NCBI GenBank assembly: GCA_026708115.1 | Contig: JAPOVL010000017.1 | Coordinates: 1 to 64,000 of the forward strand | Reading direction: 5' to 3' | Origin: Chloroflexota bacterium | GTDB lineage: Bacteria > Chloroflexota > Anaerolineae > Aggregatilineales > Phototrophicaceae | DNA: 64,000 nucleotides | Part shown: piece after piece, positions 51,693-59,546 of the stretch | How positions within the stretch are numbered: position 1 is the first letter of the stretch | Layout: the number at the start of each line of letters is the position of its first letter | Program-made: the position numbers and the translations under genes | The notes under the pieces: model-generated | Seen by the model: the letters and a program-made list of their open reading frames with translations, nothing else | The model's database searches: none | Told to the model about the DNA's origin: nothing

Positions 51693-51717
51693 CCCCTCTC
51701 CCATAAAGGGAGAGGGG
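51693..51717. terminator. Perfect hairpin after the importer operon
   Basis: CCCCTCTCCC-ATAAA-GGGAGAGGGG is a perfect 10-bp stem. It is preceded by CCCTCACCCCAAA and followed by CTTCACTG rather than a T-run. It is a member of the C-rich repeat class and probably stabilises or ends the importer transcript. Confidence 0.55.
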
Positions 51718-51782
51718 CTTCACTGCACGCTCACCAACGGTGGGCGTGTCTCGCTTATGCCATTTTCTCAGGACGGGAAGCT

Positions 51783-52724
51783 ATGCCTAATGCGCCGGCG
51801 CCGCTGTTCCGCGACCCGATCTACGATGGGGCTGCTGATCCGACAGTGATCTGGAATCGGCAGGAAGGCGCCTGGTGGCTGCTTTACACCAGTCGGCGCG
51901 CCAATGTGCCTTGCCGCGGCGTCGCCTGGGCGCACGGGACGGACATCGGCATTGCCAGTTCCGTCGACTGCGGACGCCATTGGATTTACCGCGGTACGCT
52001 GGCAGGGCTTGAATTCGAGCCTGGCAGGAATACGTTTTGGGCGCCGGAGGTCATTTGGCATGCGGGCCGGTACCACATGTATGTGAGCTATGTCCGCGGC
52101 GTGCCCCAGGACTGGTCCAGTCCCCGCGCCATCGCGCATTTGACCAGCGAGGACCTTTGGCGCTGGCAGTACCAAAGCACCTTGAGCTTGTCGTCCGATC
52201 GCGTGATTGACGCGGCGGTGCAGCGCATGCCAGGCGGCCATTGGCGCATGTGGTACAAGGACGAAGTTAGTGGCTCGCAAACCTGGGCGGCGGACAGCGA
52301 CGATCTGTACTGCTGGACGGCGCGCGGTCCGGTCATCAGCGATTGCGCGGGCGAAGGGCCGAATGTTTTCTATTGGCGCGGCAGCTATTGGATGGTCGTC
52401 GATCACTGGGCTGGGCTGGGCGTCTATCGGTCGGCGGAGGCGGAAAACTGGCGCCGCTGCGGGACTATCCTGGACGCGCCCGGCAGGAGGAGGGACGACG
52501 GCGCGATTGGCGGTCATGCGGATGTATTGGTAAATGGAGAGCGCGCCTTCATTTTCTATTTTACGCATCCCGATTGGGACCGGGACGAAGCGTATGGCAT
52601 GGACGAGATTCACCCCTTTCGCGTGAAGCGAACGGCGTTGCAAGTCGCGGAGCTGGCAGTGCGAGATGGCATGCTGATTTGTGATCGTGACAAAGATTTC
52701 GATTTTCAGCTGCAGCCCGATTGA
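51783..52724 (+). CDS. GH43/GH117-like five-bladed propeller glycosidase
   Basis: This 313-residue protein has the beta-propeller pattern of the arabinanase/beta-xylosidase clan. It shows GAADPTVIWNRQEGAWWLLY near residue 20 with the conserved Asp, TFWAPEVIWHAGRYHMYVSY with the catalytic-region Glu, DAAVQRMPGGHWRMWY and GEGPNVFYWRGSYWMVVDHW. It has no signal peptide, so cleavage would be intracellular. Substrate is not clear. GGACGGGAAG precedes ATG 51783. It stands alone between the importer hairpin and a convergent hydroxylase gene, but a sugar importer lies 1.2 kb downstream on the other strand and may supply its substrate. Confidence 0.78.
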   Translation: MPNAPAPLFRDPIYDGAADPTVIWNRQEGAWWLLYTSRRANVPCRGVAWAHGTDIGIASSVDCGRHWIYRGTLAGLEFEPGRNTFWAPEVIWHAGRYHMYVSYVRGVPQDWSSPRAIAHLTSEDLWRWQYQSTLSLSSDRVIDAAVQRMPGGHWRMWYKDEVSGSQTWAADSDDLYCWTARGPVISDCAGEGPNVFYWRGSYWMVVDHWAGLGVYRSAEAENWRRCGTILDAPGRRRDDGAIGGHADVLVNGERAFIFYFTHPDWDRDEAYGMDEIHPFRVKRTALQVAELAVRDGMLICDRDKDFDFQLQPD

Positions 52725-52755
52725 TACGCCGCAGCCGCTCGGCGGAAACCAAAAA

Positions 52756-52775
52756 GGGCGAGCCAAGGCTCGCCC
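52756..52775. repeat. GGGCGAGCC hairpin between convergent genes
   Basis: A perfect 9-bp stem, GGGCGAGCC-AA-GGCTCGCCC, is followed by CCTACAG, identical in core to 19617-19636. It lies between the convergent GH43-like and hydroxylase genes, where it could serve as a two-way terminator. Confidence 0.75.
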
Positions 52776-52804
52776 CTACAGTTCGCTTGGTTGGGTGTCC
52801 CGCG

Positions 52805-53815
52805 TTAACTCCCGTGCATGGCGCGTTTGCGGGCGAGCATCTTCTCGCGCGCTTCGGGGCTGCCGTCGTGGCTGGTGCCGAACCAATGATCGAAGGGCAT
52901 GCCCATCTCGCCGTAATTGCATTCGAAGTAGCGATGATGCAGCGAATGGTAGTAGGACGCCCCTGACTTGACCTTAACACCGTCTTTGATCACGAAGTCG
53001 TCAAAGCCGCCATGCCCCAGAATCGCGGCGAAAGTGGCGTGCTGCCCATTCATCATCATGTGGATGGGATGCGAAGCCACCACCCAGTGAATCAGCATGC
53101 AGGTGTAATAGAGCAGGTGCTCGATCGGATGCATCGATAAACCCGACCAGGGACCGATGTCGATGTTTCGGTGATGCACGTGATGCGCGATTTTGTAGAA
53201 GAACTTCACATGCAGCAAGCGGTGCGCCCAGTAAAAGTGAAAGTCCCGCCAGAGCGGCACAAGCACGAGAATCACCAGGAACCAGATCGGCTGCGCGCGC
53301 GGGTCCACGAAGGGGATGATGCCGTTGGCATAAGCCCAGAGCATGACCACTTCAAAGCCGGTCCAAATCGTTCCGGCGCTGACGACGCTCCAGAAAACGT
53401 TGTCGCGCACCTGGTCGTTCCAGAGGAACTTTTTGCTCTTGCCCATCCATGTAGGCGACCACTTGTATTGGTAGCCCTGCGCCTTATTCGACCAAAGGCG
53501 GACGTGCAAAACGGTCGCCAAAGCGATCAACATCACCTGATTGCGGATGAAAACCTCGGCAATCCAGCCGACGCTGAACTCCTTCATACGCGCCATCTCC
53601 GGGGTCAGGAACATCCAGGTCACCGTCGCCACGATCATGTACATCAGATTGATGGGCCAGATATATTCTTTGAACCACTTGGCTATTGCCCGCGGTTTCG
53701 GCGGCCAAACGAATACCGGATTGGGGCTGATTTCTTTGTCCGGCTTCCAATAACCGCGCTCGTCCCGCGGCATGCCGTCAGCCAGTCCGTCTCTTTCTGC
53801 GCTTATTTGTGCCAT
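52805..53815 (-). CDS. Fatty acid hydroxylase/sterol desaturase superfamily membrane protein
   Basis: This 336-residue integral membrane di-iron oxygenase contains the histidine boxes of the superfamily: HRLLH near residue 215, HHVHHR, and HSLHHR near residue 300, with an extra His in PIEH. About four hydrophobic helices flank them. The reaction is hydroxylation or desaturation of a lipid, using oxygen. ATG 53815 is chosen over the TTG at 53821; the paralogue at 58408 has the same length from its own ATG. The N-terminal 20 residues (ERDGLADGMPRDERGYW) are nearly identical in both. The target could be a hopanoid, sterol or carotenoid. It is alone, next to the sugar importer on the same strand. 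Confidence 0.9.
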   Translation of the reverse strand: MAQISAERDGLADGMPRDERGYWKPDKEISPNPVFVWPPKPRAIAKWFKEYIWPINLMYMIVATVTWMFLTPEMARMKEFSVGWIAEVFIRNQVMLIALATVLHVRLWSNKAQGYQYKWSPTWMGKSKKFLWNDQVRDNVFWSVVSAGTIWTGFEVVMLWAYANGIIPFVDPRAQPIWFLVILVLVPLWRDFHFYWAHRLLHVKFFYKIAHHVHHRNIDIGPWSGLSMHPIEHLLYYTCMLIHWVVASHPIHMMMNGQHATFAAILGHGGFDDFVIKDGVKVKSGASYYHSLHHRYFECNYGEMGMPFDHWFGTSHDGSPEAREKMLARKRAMHGS

Positions 53816-53913
53816 TTTCAATTAGCCTTAAGATCTTTAGGACTTGCGATAAACTCAAGCATAGCGCGGGCCGGCGGCGAATGCAAGATTGCGCGGGCAG
53901 AAGGGTGGATTTT

Positions 53914-54771
53914 TTACTCGCCTGCTGTGTTCAGAATAATGCCTTGCATAAAATGCTTTTGAAGGGCAAAGAACAGGATGAGTGTCGGAATCGATGCTGT
54001 CAGCGCGCCGGCCATCTGTTGAGGGATGCTGCCCTTGCCGTAGGTGCCGGACAGCATCGCCAACGATGTCATGACCGGTCGCACATCGTCTGACTTCGCC
54101 AGAACCTGTCCAAAGAGAAAGTCATTCCATATCCAACTGAACTGCGTCACAAAGAGAAAAAGGGCGGGAGCTTTCGCCATTGGAAGCACAATGCGCAAGT
54201 AGGTTTGAAAGGAAGATGCCCCATCTAATGATGCTGCCTCAATCACTTCCCCTTGCATGCCGATGAAATAGTTGCGGAAGACGAATATACAGAAGGGCAC
54301 AGCAATGGCCGAGTAGAACAGCAGCATTCCAATGCGGGTATCGTAAAGACCGACCGACTGGTACAGCCCAAACAAGGGCATTAGATACATCTGAAAGGGG
54401 AAGATAGTGCCGCTGTAGATGATCAGAAACCAGAAGAATGGGAAGCGGATTTTCAGCATGGCAATAGAATATGCCGCGGATGAGGCGGCGACTACCGCAG
54501 TCGCAGAACCGACGAAAGCGTAAATCAGACTGCTAACGATCCCGTTGCCGATACCGGCCAATTCGGAAGCGGAACTTATGTTGTCGAAGATCATGGCGGC
54601 ATTCTCTGGCAGCGCTAGGATGCCGCTCTGCGATTGCTCCCTGGGGGTCTTCATACTGCTCAGCGCCACGATCGCCAGTGGGGTAACCCAAGCCATTGCG
54701 AACACGCATAGCAGCCCCAGCACGATGTATCGGTCGAGAGAGCGTTTCCCTTTAGACAATCGCTGTATCAT
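53914..54771 (-). CDS. Carbohydrate ABC permease (MalG/UgpE-like)
   Basis: This 285-residue inner-membrane subunit has six helices (LGLLCVFAMAWVTPLAIVAL first). Its EAA-type loop reads EVIEAASLDGASSFQTYLRI, which contacts the ATPase. The start ATG 54771 overlaps the stop of the upstream permease as ATGA, so the longer frame to 54873 is rejected. It pairs with the MalF-like permease and the binding protein upstream to import a sugar or oligosaccharide. No ATPase gene lies in the cluster, so a shared MsmK/UgpC-type ATPase from elsewhere is needed. The gene order (binding protein, MalF-like, MalG-like) is standard for CUT1 importers. Confidence 0.92.
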   Translation of the reverse strand: MIQRLSKGKRSLDRYIVLGLLCVFAMAWVTPLAIVALSSMKTPREQSQSGILALPENAAMIFDNISSASELAGIGNGIVSSLIYAFVGSATAVVAASSAAYSIAMLKIRFPFFWFLIIYSGTIFPFQMYLMPLFGLYQSVGLYDTRIGMLLFYSAIAVPFCIFVFRNYFIGMQGEVIEAASLDGASSFQTYLRIVLPMAKAPALFLFVTQFSWIWNDFLFGQVLAKSDDVRPVMTSLAMLSGTYGKGSIPQQMAGALTASIPTLILFFALQKHFMQGIILNTAGE

Positions 54772-55745
54772 AAGGCGCTTCGCTTCAATGTCGCTCGCAA
54801 ATAGAAGATAGAAAATGCAATAACAATCGTGGACAGGATCACCGCCACCGCCCCGGCGTACCCCATTCGCCACATGATAAAAGCCTGGCGGTACATCGTC
54901 ACAGCCAGCGTTTCGGATGAGCGTCCCGGTCCGCCTTGGGTCATCACCCAGACCAGGTCAAAAGTCATAAAGCTTCCGATGACCGACATGATGACGACAA
55001 TCGCCGTGATGGGTCGGAGCAGGGGCAGTTTGATGCGCCAGAAGAGTATCCGCTCGCCAGCGCCGTCTATCTTTGCCGCTTCGATGAGTTCGGGCGGTAT
55101 GGTCTGCAAGCCAACCAGAAACAGCACCATGCTCGGTCCAAGCGCGCGCCAGGAGGCCGCGACGATCATCGCCAGCGTGTTTGTCGGCGCAAATACCAGC
55201 CATGGGCGCGCCAGCGCGTCAAGGCCGACCCAGCGCAGCGTTTCATTCAAGACGCCATTGTTGGTGTAAACATAGCTCCAGATAGCGGCGACCACCGTCG
55301 TCGACAAAATCGCCGGCAGATAGATGAGGGTTTTCAAGACCCGCTGCCCGGGGATTCGCTCCAATACCACAGCCAGTAGCAAGCCGCCCGCGACCGGCAG
55401 CAGCAAGCTCCCCCCGGTCCAGATCAAAGTGTTGCTGAACGACCTGGTGAAAGTCGGGTCGCGGATGGCGTCAATGTAGTTTTGCAAGCCGACAAAACTG
55501 GGCGGGGTAATCAAATCCCAATCGGTAAAGCTGATGGCAAAGGTATGGGCGACCGAATAAAGCAGCAGCCCGCCTACCAGCAGAAGCGCTGGCAACAGAT
55601 AAAGATAAGGCTCAATCGTGCGCAACAGCGCCTGCGCGCGCTTGGGCGCGTCGACTGACGCCTCTCCCAGCGCTGTGGCCGAGACCTCATTAGAAAGCGG
55701 ATCAGTGCTCACTTGCTTTGTATCGGGCAAACCGCCCGCCTGCAT
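54768..55745 (-). CDS. Carbohydrate ABC permease (MalF/UgpA-like)
   Basis: This 325-residue membrane subunit starts with a 40-residue polar extension, then EPYLYLLPALLLVGGLLLY and five more helices. The coupling loop reads PELIEAAKIDGAGERILFWR, and VWVMTQGGPGRSSETLAVTM is the signature before the last helices, typical of the UgpA/MalF family. It follows the binding-protein gene by 47 bases and overlaps the next permease by 4 bases. A later GTG would drop some of the N-terminal extension, so the start is less certain. It forms the heterodimeric channel with its partner. Confidence 0.92.
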   Translation of the reverse strand: MQAGGLPDTKQVSTDPLSNEVSATALGEASVDAPKRAQALLRTIEPYLYLLPALLLVGGLLLYSVAHTFAISFTDWDLITPPSFVGLQNYIDAIRDPTFTRSFSNTLIWTGGSLLLPVAGGLLLAVVLERIPGQRVLKTLIYLPAILSTTVVAAIWSYVYTNNGVLNETLRWVGLDALARPWLVFAPTNTLAMIVAASWRALGPSMVLFLVGLQTIPPELIEAAKIDGAGERILFWRIKLPLLRPITAIVVIMSVIGSFMTFDLVWVMTQGGPGRSSETLAVTMYRQAFIMWRMGYAGAVAVILSTIVIAFSIFYLRATLKRSAL

Positions 55746-55792
55746 TCAGGATGCTTGGAGAGGCGCTTGATACGCCTCTCCTGTTCCCGATT

Positions 55793-57073
55793 CTATTCGC
55801 CGCCGGCGCTTGCCCAATAATCCTGAGCAATCTGCTCCGCGCCGTCCAGAACCGTCTGCAAGGCAGCCGGATCCAACACAAACTGACCGAGCAAATCAAC
55901 CACTTGCTCGACGATTTGCGGCGGCGTGGCTTCCCAGTATCGCGTATAGAGCTCGTATTCGCCGTTGGCGACGGCATTCGCCAGATCAACCAGATGTCCC
56001 GGGCGCGTCTCTTCGGGCGCCAGCAGACTCGGCGAGTTGATGTCGCTGGTTTCGGCCCAAATCGTTTGCGCTTCTACGCCCATGAAGTAATCGGCAAACT
56101 CGAGCGCGACATCGCGCTGCGGCGAATTCTCGGCAAGCAGCAGCGGACGTCCCTCAATGATCAGGCTGCGATTCCCCGCTTCTGTGATACCCGGCATGAC
56201 GAATATGCCATAGTCCTCACCGGCGACGAAACCGCCACGCGCGAGGGTGGCTGTATACCAGTCGCCAATCAGAAACATGCCAATACTGCCGCTCACAAAT
56301 GGTTCCGCCCAGTTGTCGGCGAAGTCGCCCGGCTGCGAGAAGTAGCCCGCGTCGAGCAGATCGCGCCACTGCTCCATAATGGCGACAACCTGGGGATCGT
56401 TGTAAGCCGTCTCGCCCGACATCACACTCTGATAAAGAGCGGGATCAACGCGCACCATCATTTCTTCGAACCAGATAAAACTGCACCAACGGCAGCCAAC
56501 CACGTCCAGACCGAAGGGGGTTACGCCATTGCTCTTTAGCGCTTCCGCAACCGCCATCAGCTCGTCCCATGTGGTCGGGGCTTCGAGGCCATGTTCAGCA
56601 AAGACATGCTTGTTGTAAAAGACGACCCAGTAGTTGATCATCTTCGGCAAGCCATAGGCGCGCCCGTCAAAGCCAAATGAACCCATCATGCTGGCTGGGT
56701 ATCCACCGTTGTCAATGTGCGTTTGCCAGATGTCGGTGACATCCGCAAGCAGCCCCGCGTCCACCAGGTCTTTCATACGATAGCCAAACCACCAGTCAAA
56801 GAGCGGGAAAGCGTCTTCGGTCGGCAGCGCGCCGCGCACCGCAGCCTGGTAAGAGTCGGTCGAGGTGAAAATTACCGTGTTGACGCCGATGCCGATTACG
56901 CCACGCGACGCCTCGTCGAGCGCATCCTGACCGGCCTCGTGCCAGGCCGCGTCATTCGCCCAGTCGATCACAACGGGGTCATCCTGCGCCGTTACACTGC
57001 CTCCCAGAATCAGCACGGGGATGAGCAGCAGTGCCGCTATTTTTCGCATTAACGCGATGTTGTTTCTCTTCAT
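55793..57073 (-). CDS. Extracellular sugar-binding protein (SBP_bac_1)
   Basis: This 426-residue binding protein has a signal peptide (LMRKIAALLLIPVLILGG) ending near TAQDDP. The mature sequence fits the family-1 sugar binders: FDWWFGYRMKDLVDAGLLAD, MINYWVVFYNKHVFAEHG, APTTWDELMAVAEALKSNGV, GSIGMFLIGDWYT. Two cysteines in VGCRWCSFIW are unusual. ATG 57073 is chosen because MKRNNIAL starts a normal signal peptide and AAGGAG lies 8 bases before. It is the first gene of the importer, followed by two permeases. The sugar is unknown. A DeoR remnant lies just upstream and might once have been the regulator. Confidence 0.92.
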   Translation of the reverse strand: MKRNNIALMRKIAALLLIPVLILGGSVTAQDDPVVIDWANDAAWHEAGQDALDEASRGVIGIGVNTVIFTSTDSYQAAVRGALPTEDAFPLFDWWFGYRMKDLVDAGLLADVTDIWQTHIDNGGYPASMMGSFGFDGRAYGLPKMINYWVVFYNKHVFAEHGLEAPTTWDELMAVAEALKSNGVTPFGLDVVGCRWCSFIWFEEMMVRVDPALYQSVMSGETAYNDPQVVAIMEQWRDLLDAGYFSQPGDFADNWAEPFVSGSIGMFLIGDWYTATLARGGFVAGEDYGIFVMPGITEAGNRSLIIEGRPLLLAENSPQRDVALEFADYFMGVEAQTIWAETSDINSPSLLAPEETRPGHLVDLANAVANGEYELYTRYWEATPPQIVEQVVDLLGQFVLDPAALQTVLDGAEQIAQDYWASAGGE

Positions 57074-57125
57074 TTCATAATCTCCTTGCATAAGAAACTT
57101 GGCTGGACGAACTTGCTTTATCGTC

Positions 57126-57503
57126 TTATAGTCTATTCTCCTTAATGGACGGGCTGCGTCCGAGTTTGCTTCCATCAGCTGTCAAGATGACACTCTGGGC
57201 TTGTTTTACCATCGTTCGCTTGGCTTCGCCTTCAAGTGTGTTGCCGGTTGTTACATTCTGTAAGCCGAACCCGCCTGTTGCCAAAAACACAATGTCGGCG
57301 TTGAACAGCTCCCGCGAGCGCGTTAATTGTCGAAGAAGGCCACCGGGCATCACAAGTTCAACTTTGGGATAGTGCGTGGCAGCGTCAGCGATATTGAGCG
57401 CGGGCGTAACGATACGCAAATACTCCATGTCAGGCGGCAGATGGTAAGGGACTTCTAAAGTCATGGCGCCCACATCCAAAAGGACCGTATGTCCCAACTC
57501 CAT
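57126..57503 (-). pseudogene. Truncated DeoR-family regulator (sensor domain only)
   Basis: This frame encodes 125 residues that match only the C-terminal sensor domain of DeoR regulators: LRIVTPALNIADAATHYPKV, VMPGGLLRQLTRSREL, ADIVFLATGGFGLQNVTTGN and EGEAKRTMVKQAQSVILTAD. The N-terminal helix-turn-helix is absent, and the bases beyond 57503 continue into unrelated frames. Compare the intact 263-residue homologue at 61596. Its place directly upstream of the sugar importer suggests it was that importer's regulator before decay. A start codon exists, so a short protein could still be made, but it cannot bind DNA. Confidence 0.75.
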
Positions 57504-57641
57504 GAACTCGGCAGCTCTTTTCCCAATCCGTTGCTTTGATTCGCGATTGAGTTCGGTTCGTCGTTGAAGCGACGCACTTTACGCAAACAGTTCAAAATCA
57601 GGCAAAAGATCAAGCAGCTATCCTGCTCAGAGCAGGGACAA

Positions 57642-57842
57642 TTAGCGGTCGGTATCGCGCGAGTTCCCAGAAAGCAGAAGCGCTTCCTCCGCTGGCTGTA
57701 GTAATCGAGAGGGCGGCGTGTATGTAGCAGAGCGCGGATCACTGTTCTTCGAACTGCCAGACGCCACTGGCAGACTCCCGAAATCATCAGCGGTAATCAC
57801 ATTTGGTCTCTGTATATTTTTCTGTGAATTCTTCTCACTCAT
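57642..57842 (-). CDS. Small hypothetical protein coupled to upstream gene
   Basis: This frame of 66 residues is polar and low-complexity, rich in Ser and Asn (KNSQKNIQRPNVITADDFGS), with no recognised family or membrane segment. The support is positional: its ATG overlaps the stop of the gene upstream by 8 bases, which is typical of translational coupling. It ends before the DeoR remnant. It may be a real small protein or a chance frame; the composition gives no decision. Confidence 0.35.
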   Translation of the reverse strand: MSEKNSQKNIQRPNVITADDFGSLPVASGSSKNSDPRSATYTPPSRLLQPAEEALLLSGNSRDTDR

Positions 57843-58260
57843 TTTGCACCTCGTTGGTAATGAAAAAGCTATTCCGGGATAAGATGCCCCAGTCGGCGAT
57901 GCCAGGTACTTCTATATGATATTCGTAATGACCCGGACCGACAATATCGAGAACCTCGACTCTCAACTGGTATATGAAACGCCGCGAATGCCGAAAGTCA
58001 AGCGCAATTGGTGTCTCACGCAGTATCTTTTCACCACCAGGAGCCAACCACCTCGCAACGGCTGGATAGATTTTTTGGTCGGCTTCGTCTTCTATTACCC
58101 AGAATGAAACGAAGTGAAGTAGTGGTTTCAGATTGATCGTAGTCAGTTCATTGGAGAGTGGGAACGGGACATTCAATCTGTTTAGAACGCGCCATAAGAC
58201 TGGCTCGTTATTATGCAGCAGGTAGTCTCTACAAATCACTGCCCAATCATTCCTGATCAT
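57835..58260 (-). CDS. Hypothetical protein with beta-sandwich look (DUF6941-like)
   Basis: This 141-residue protein starts WAVICRDYLLHNNEPVLWRV and continues with alternating strands (LLHFVSFWVIEDEADQKIYP, RRFIYQLRVEVLDIVGPGHY, EYHIEVPGIADWGIL), resembling the DUF6941 group seen in several bacterial phyla; recognition is weak and no function is known. There is no signal peptide. Base composition is AT-richer than the flanking genes, suggesting later arrival. It is followed by an overlapping small frame. It sits between the sugar importer remnant and the second hydroxylase, with no operon link to either. Confidence 0.55.
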   Translation of the reverse strand: MIRNDWAVICRDYLLHNNEPVLWRVLNRLNVPFPLSNELTTINLKPLLHFVSFWVIEDEADQKIYPAVARWLAPGGEKILRETPIALDFRHSRRFIYQLRVEVLDIVGPGHYEYHIEVPGIADWGILSRNSFFITNEVQNE

Positions 58261-58407
58261 GATAGTGCCTTGCGTTATGGCGCATCACAGCGGATCATAA
58301 TCTATCAGTATTTCGTTTCTAAATTGACCAGTTCTTTGAGGGTGATGTTGAAGAGTACGCGGGCGATGCATTTTCGGCCCGCGGACACGGCCCCGCAGAC
58401 ACATGGC

Positions 58408-59418
58408 TCAGCCGCCGTGCATGGCGCGCATCCTGGCCAGCATTTTCTCGCGCGCTTGCGGTGAACCGTCGCAGTTGGTGCCAAACAAATGATCGAGCGG
58501 AATCGTGGGTTCGCCGTAATTGCACTCGAAGAAGCGATGATGCAGCGAATGCCAATAATTGCCGTACGAGATCTTCATGTTGTCATTGACGACAATCTCT
58601 TCAAAGCCGCCGTGACCCGTAATTGAGCCGAAGGTCACCTGCTGTCCCTGGAAGATCATATTGATCGGATGCGCGCCGATGACCCAGTGGAGCAGCATGC
58701 TCGCGTACATCACGATATGTTCAATCGGGTGCTGCGACAGGCCCGACCAGGGACCGACTTCGATATTCCGGTGATGCACATGATGAATGTGTTTGTAAAG
58801 AAACTTCACATGCAGCAGGCGGTGTCCCCAATAGAAGTAAAAGTTGTACCATAGCGGCGACAGGAAGAGGATCAAGGCGAAGGCGACTGGCTGTTCGCGC
58901 GGGTCAAGAAATGCGATAAAGCCGTTGGCGTAGGCATAGTGCATCAGCACTTCAAAGCCCGTCCAAACCGTGCCAGCGCTGGCGATGCTCCAAAACATGT
59001 TGTCGCGCACTTGATCGTTCCAGAGGAATTTCTTGCTTTTGCCCATCCACTTCAGCGACAGCTTGTATTGATAACCCTGTGTCTTCAGGGTCCACATGCT
59101 TACATGGAGCACGGACGCGTAGGCAATCAACATGATCTGGTTGCGCAGGAAGATCTCGAGCATCCAGCCGGCGCGGAATTCGGTCATCCGCGACATCTCC
59201 GGCGTCAGGTAAAGCCAAGTCACAACTGCCACGATCATGAAGAGGATATTGTAGGGCCACAAATACTCTTTCAGCCACAGCGCCGCTGCGCGTGGCTTGG
59301 GCGGCCAAGAGAACCACGGATTGGGCGCGCCGACATCGCCCTCGGGCCTCCAGTAGCCGCGCTCGTCACGCGGCATGCCGTCAGCTAGACCGTCTCGTTC
59401 CACACTTATATTTGCCAT
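58408..59418 (-). CDS. Fatty acid hydroxylase/sterol desaturase superfamily protein, paralogue 2
   Basis: This 336-residue membrane di-iron protein is clearly paralogous to 52805-53815 across its whole length, including the N-terminal ERDGLADGMPRDERGYW and the central KKFLWNDQVRDNMFWSI. The histidine boxes HRLLH, HHVHHR and HSLHHR are intact, so it should be active. ATG 59418 is chosen over the TTG at 59427. The two differ mainly in the loops and in the residues facing the substrate side, so they may hydroxylate related lipids. It is divergent from the second binding-protein gene, 128 bases away. The 6-kb separation from its paralogue spans the sugar importer. Confidence 0.9.
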   Translation of the reverse strand: MANISVERDGLADGMPRDERGYWRPEGDVGAPNPWFSWPPKPRAAALWLKEYLWPYNILFMIVAVVTWLYLTPEMSRMTEFRAGWMLEIFLRNQIMLIAYASVLHVSMWTLKTQGYQYKLSLKWMGKSKKFLWNDQVRDNMFWSIASAGTVWTGFEVLMHYAYANGFIAFLDPREQPVAFALILFLSPLWYNFYFYWGHRLLHVKFLYKHIHHVHHRNIEVGPWSGLSQHPIEHIVMYASMLLHWVIGAHPINMIFQGQQVTFGSITGHGGFEEIVVNDNMKISYGNYWHSLHHRFFECNYGEPTIPLDHLFGTNCDGSPQAREKMLARMRAMHGG

Positions 59419-59546
59419 GCCGGCCAACCTCTATAACTCCAAGAAAATGTTTTATGCTTAGAGTATAGCAATGTCAGTGCTTGGAGCGCCAATCGATTCC
59501 TAGATCTGCGTCGCTTCTGTTGGGAACAAGCGAAAGGAAAACCTTC

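Noticed and set aside
51693-51717. Classical rho-independent terminator
   Set aside because: The stem is perfect but no T-run follows, and the same C-rich hairpin type occurs in other intergenic places, so it is listed with reduced confidence as a repeat-type terminator.
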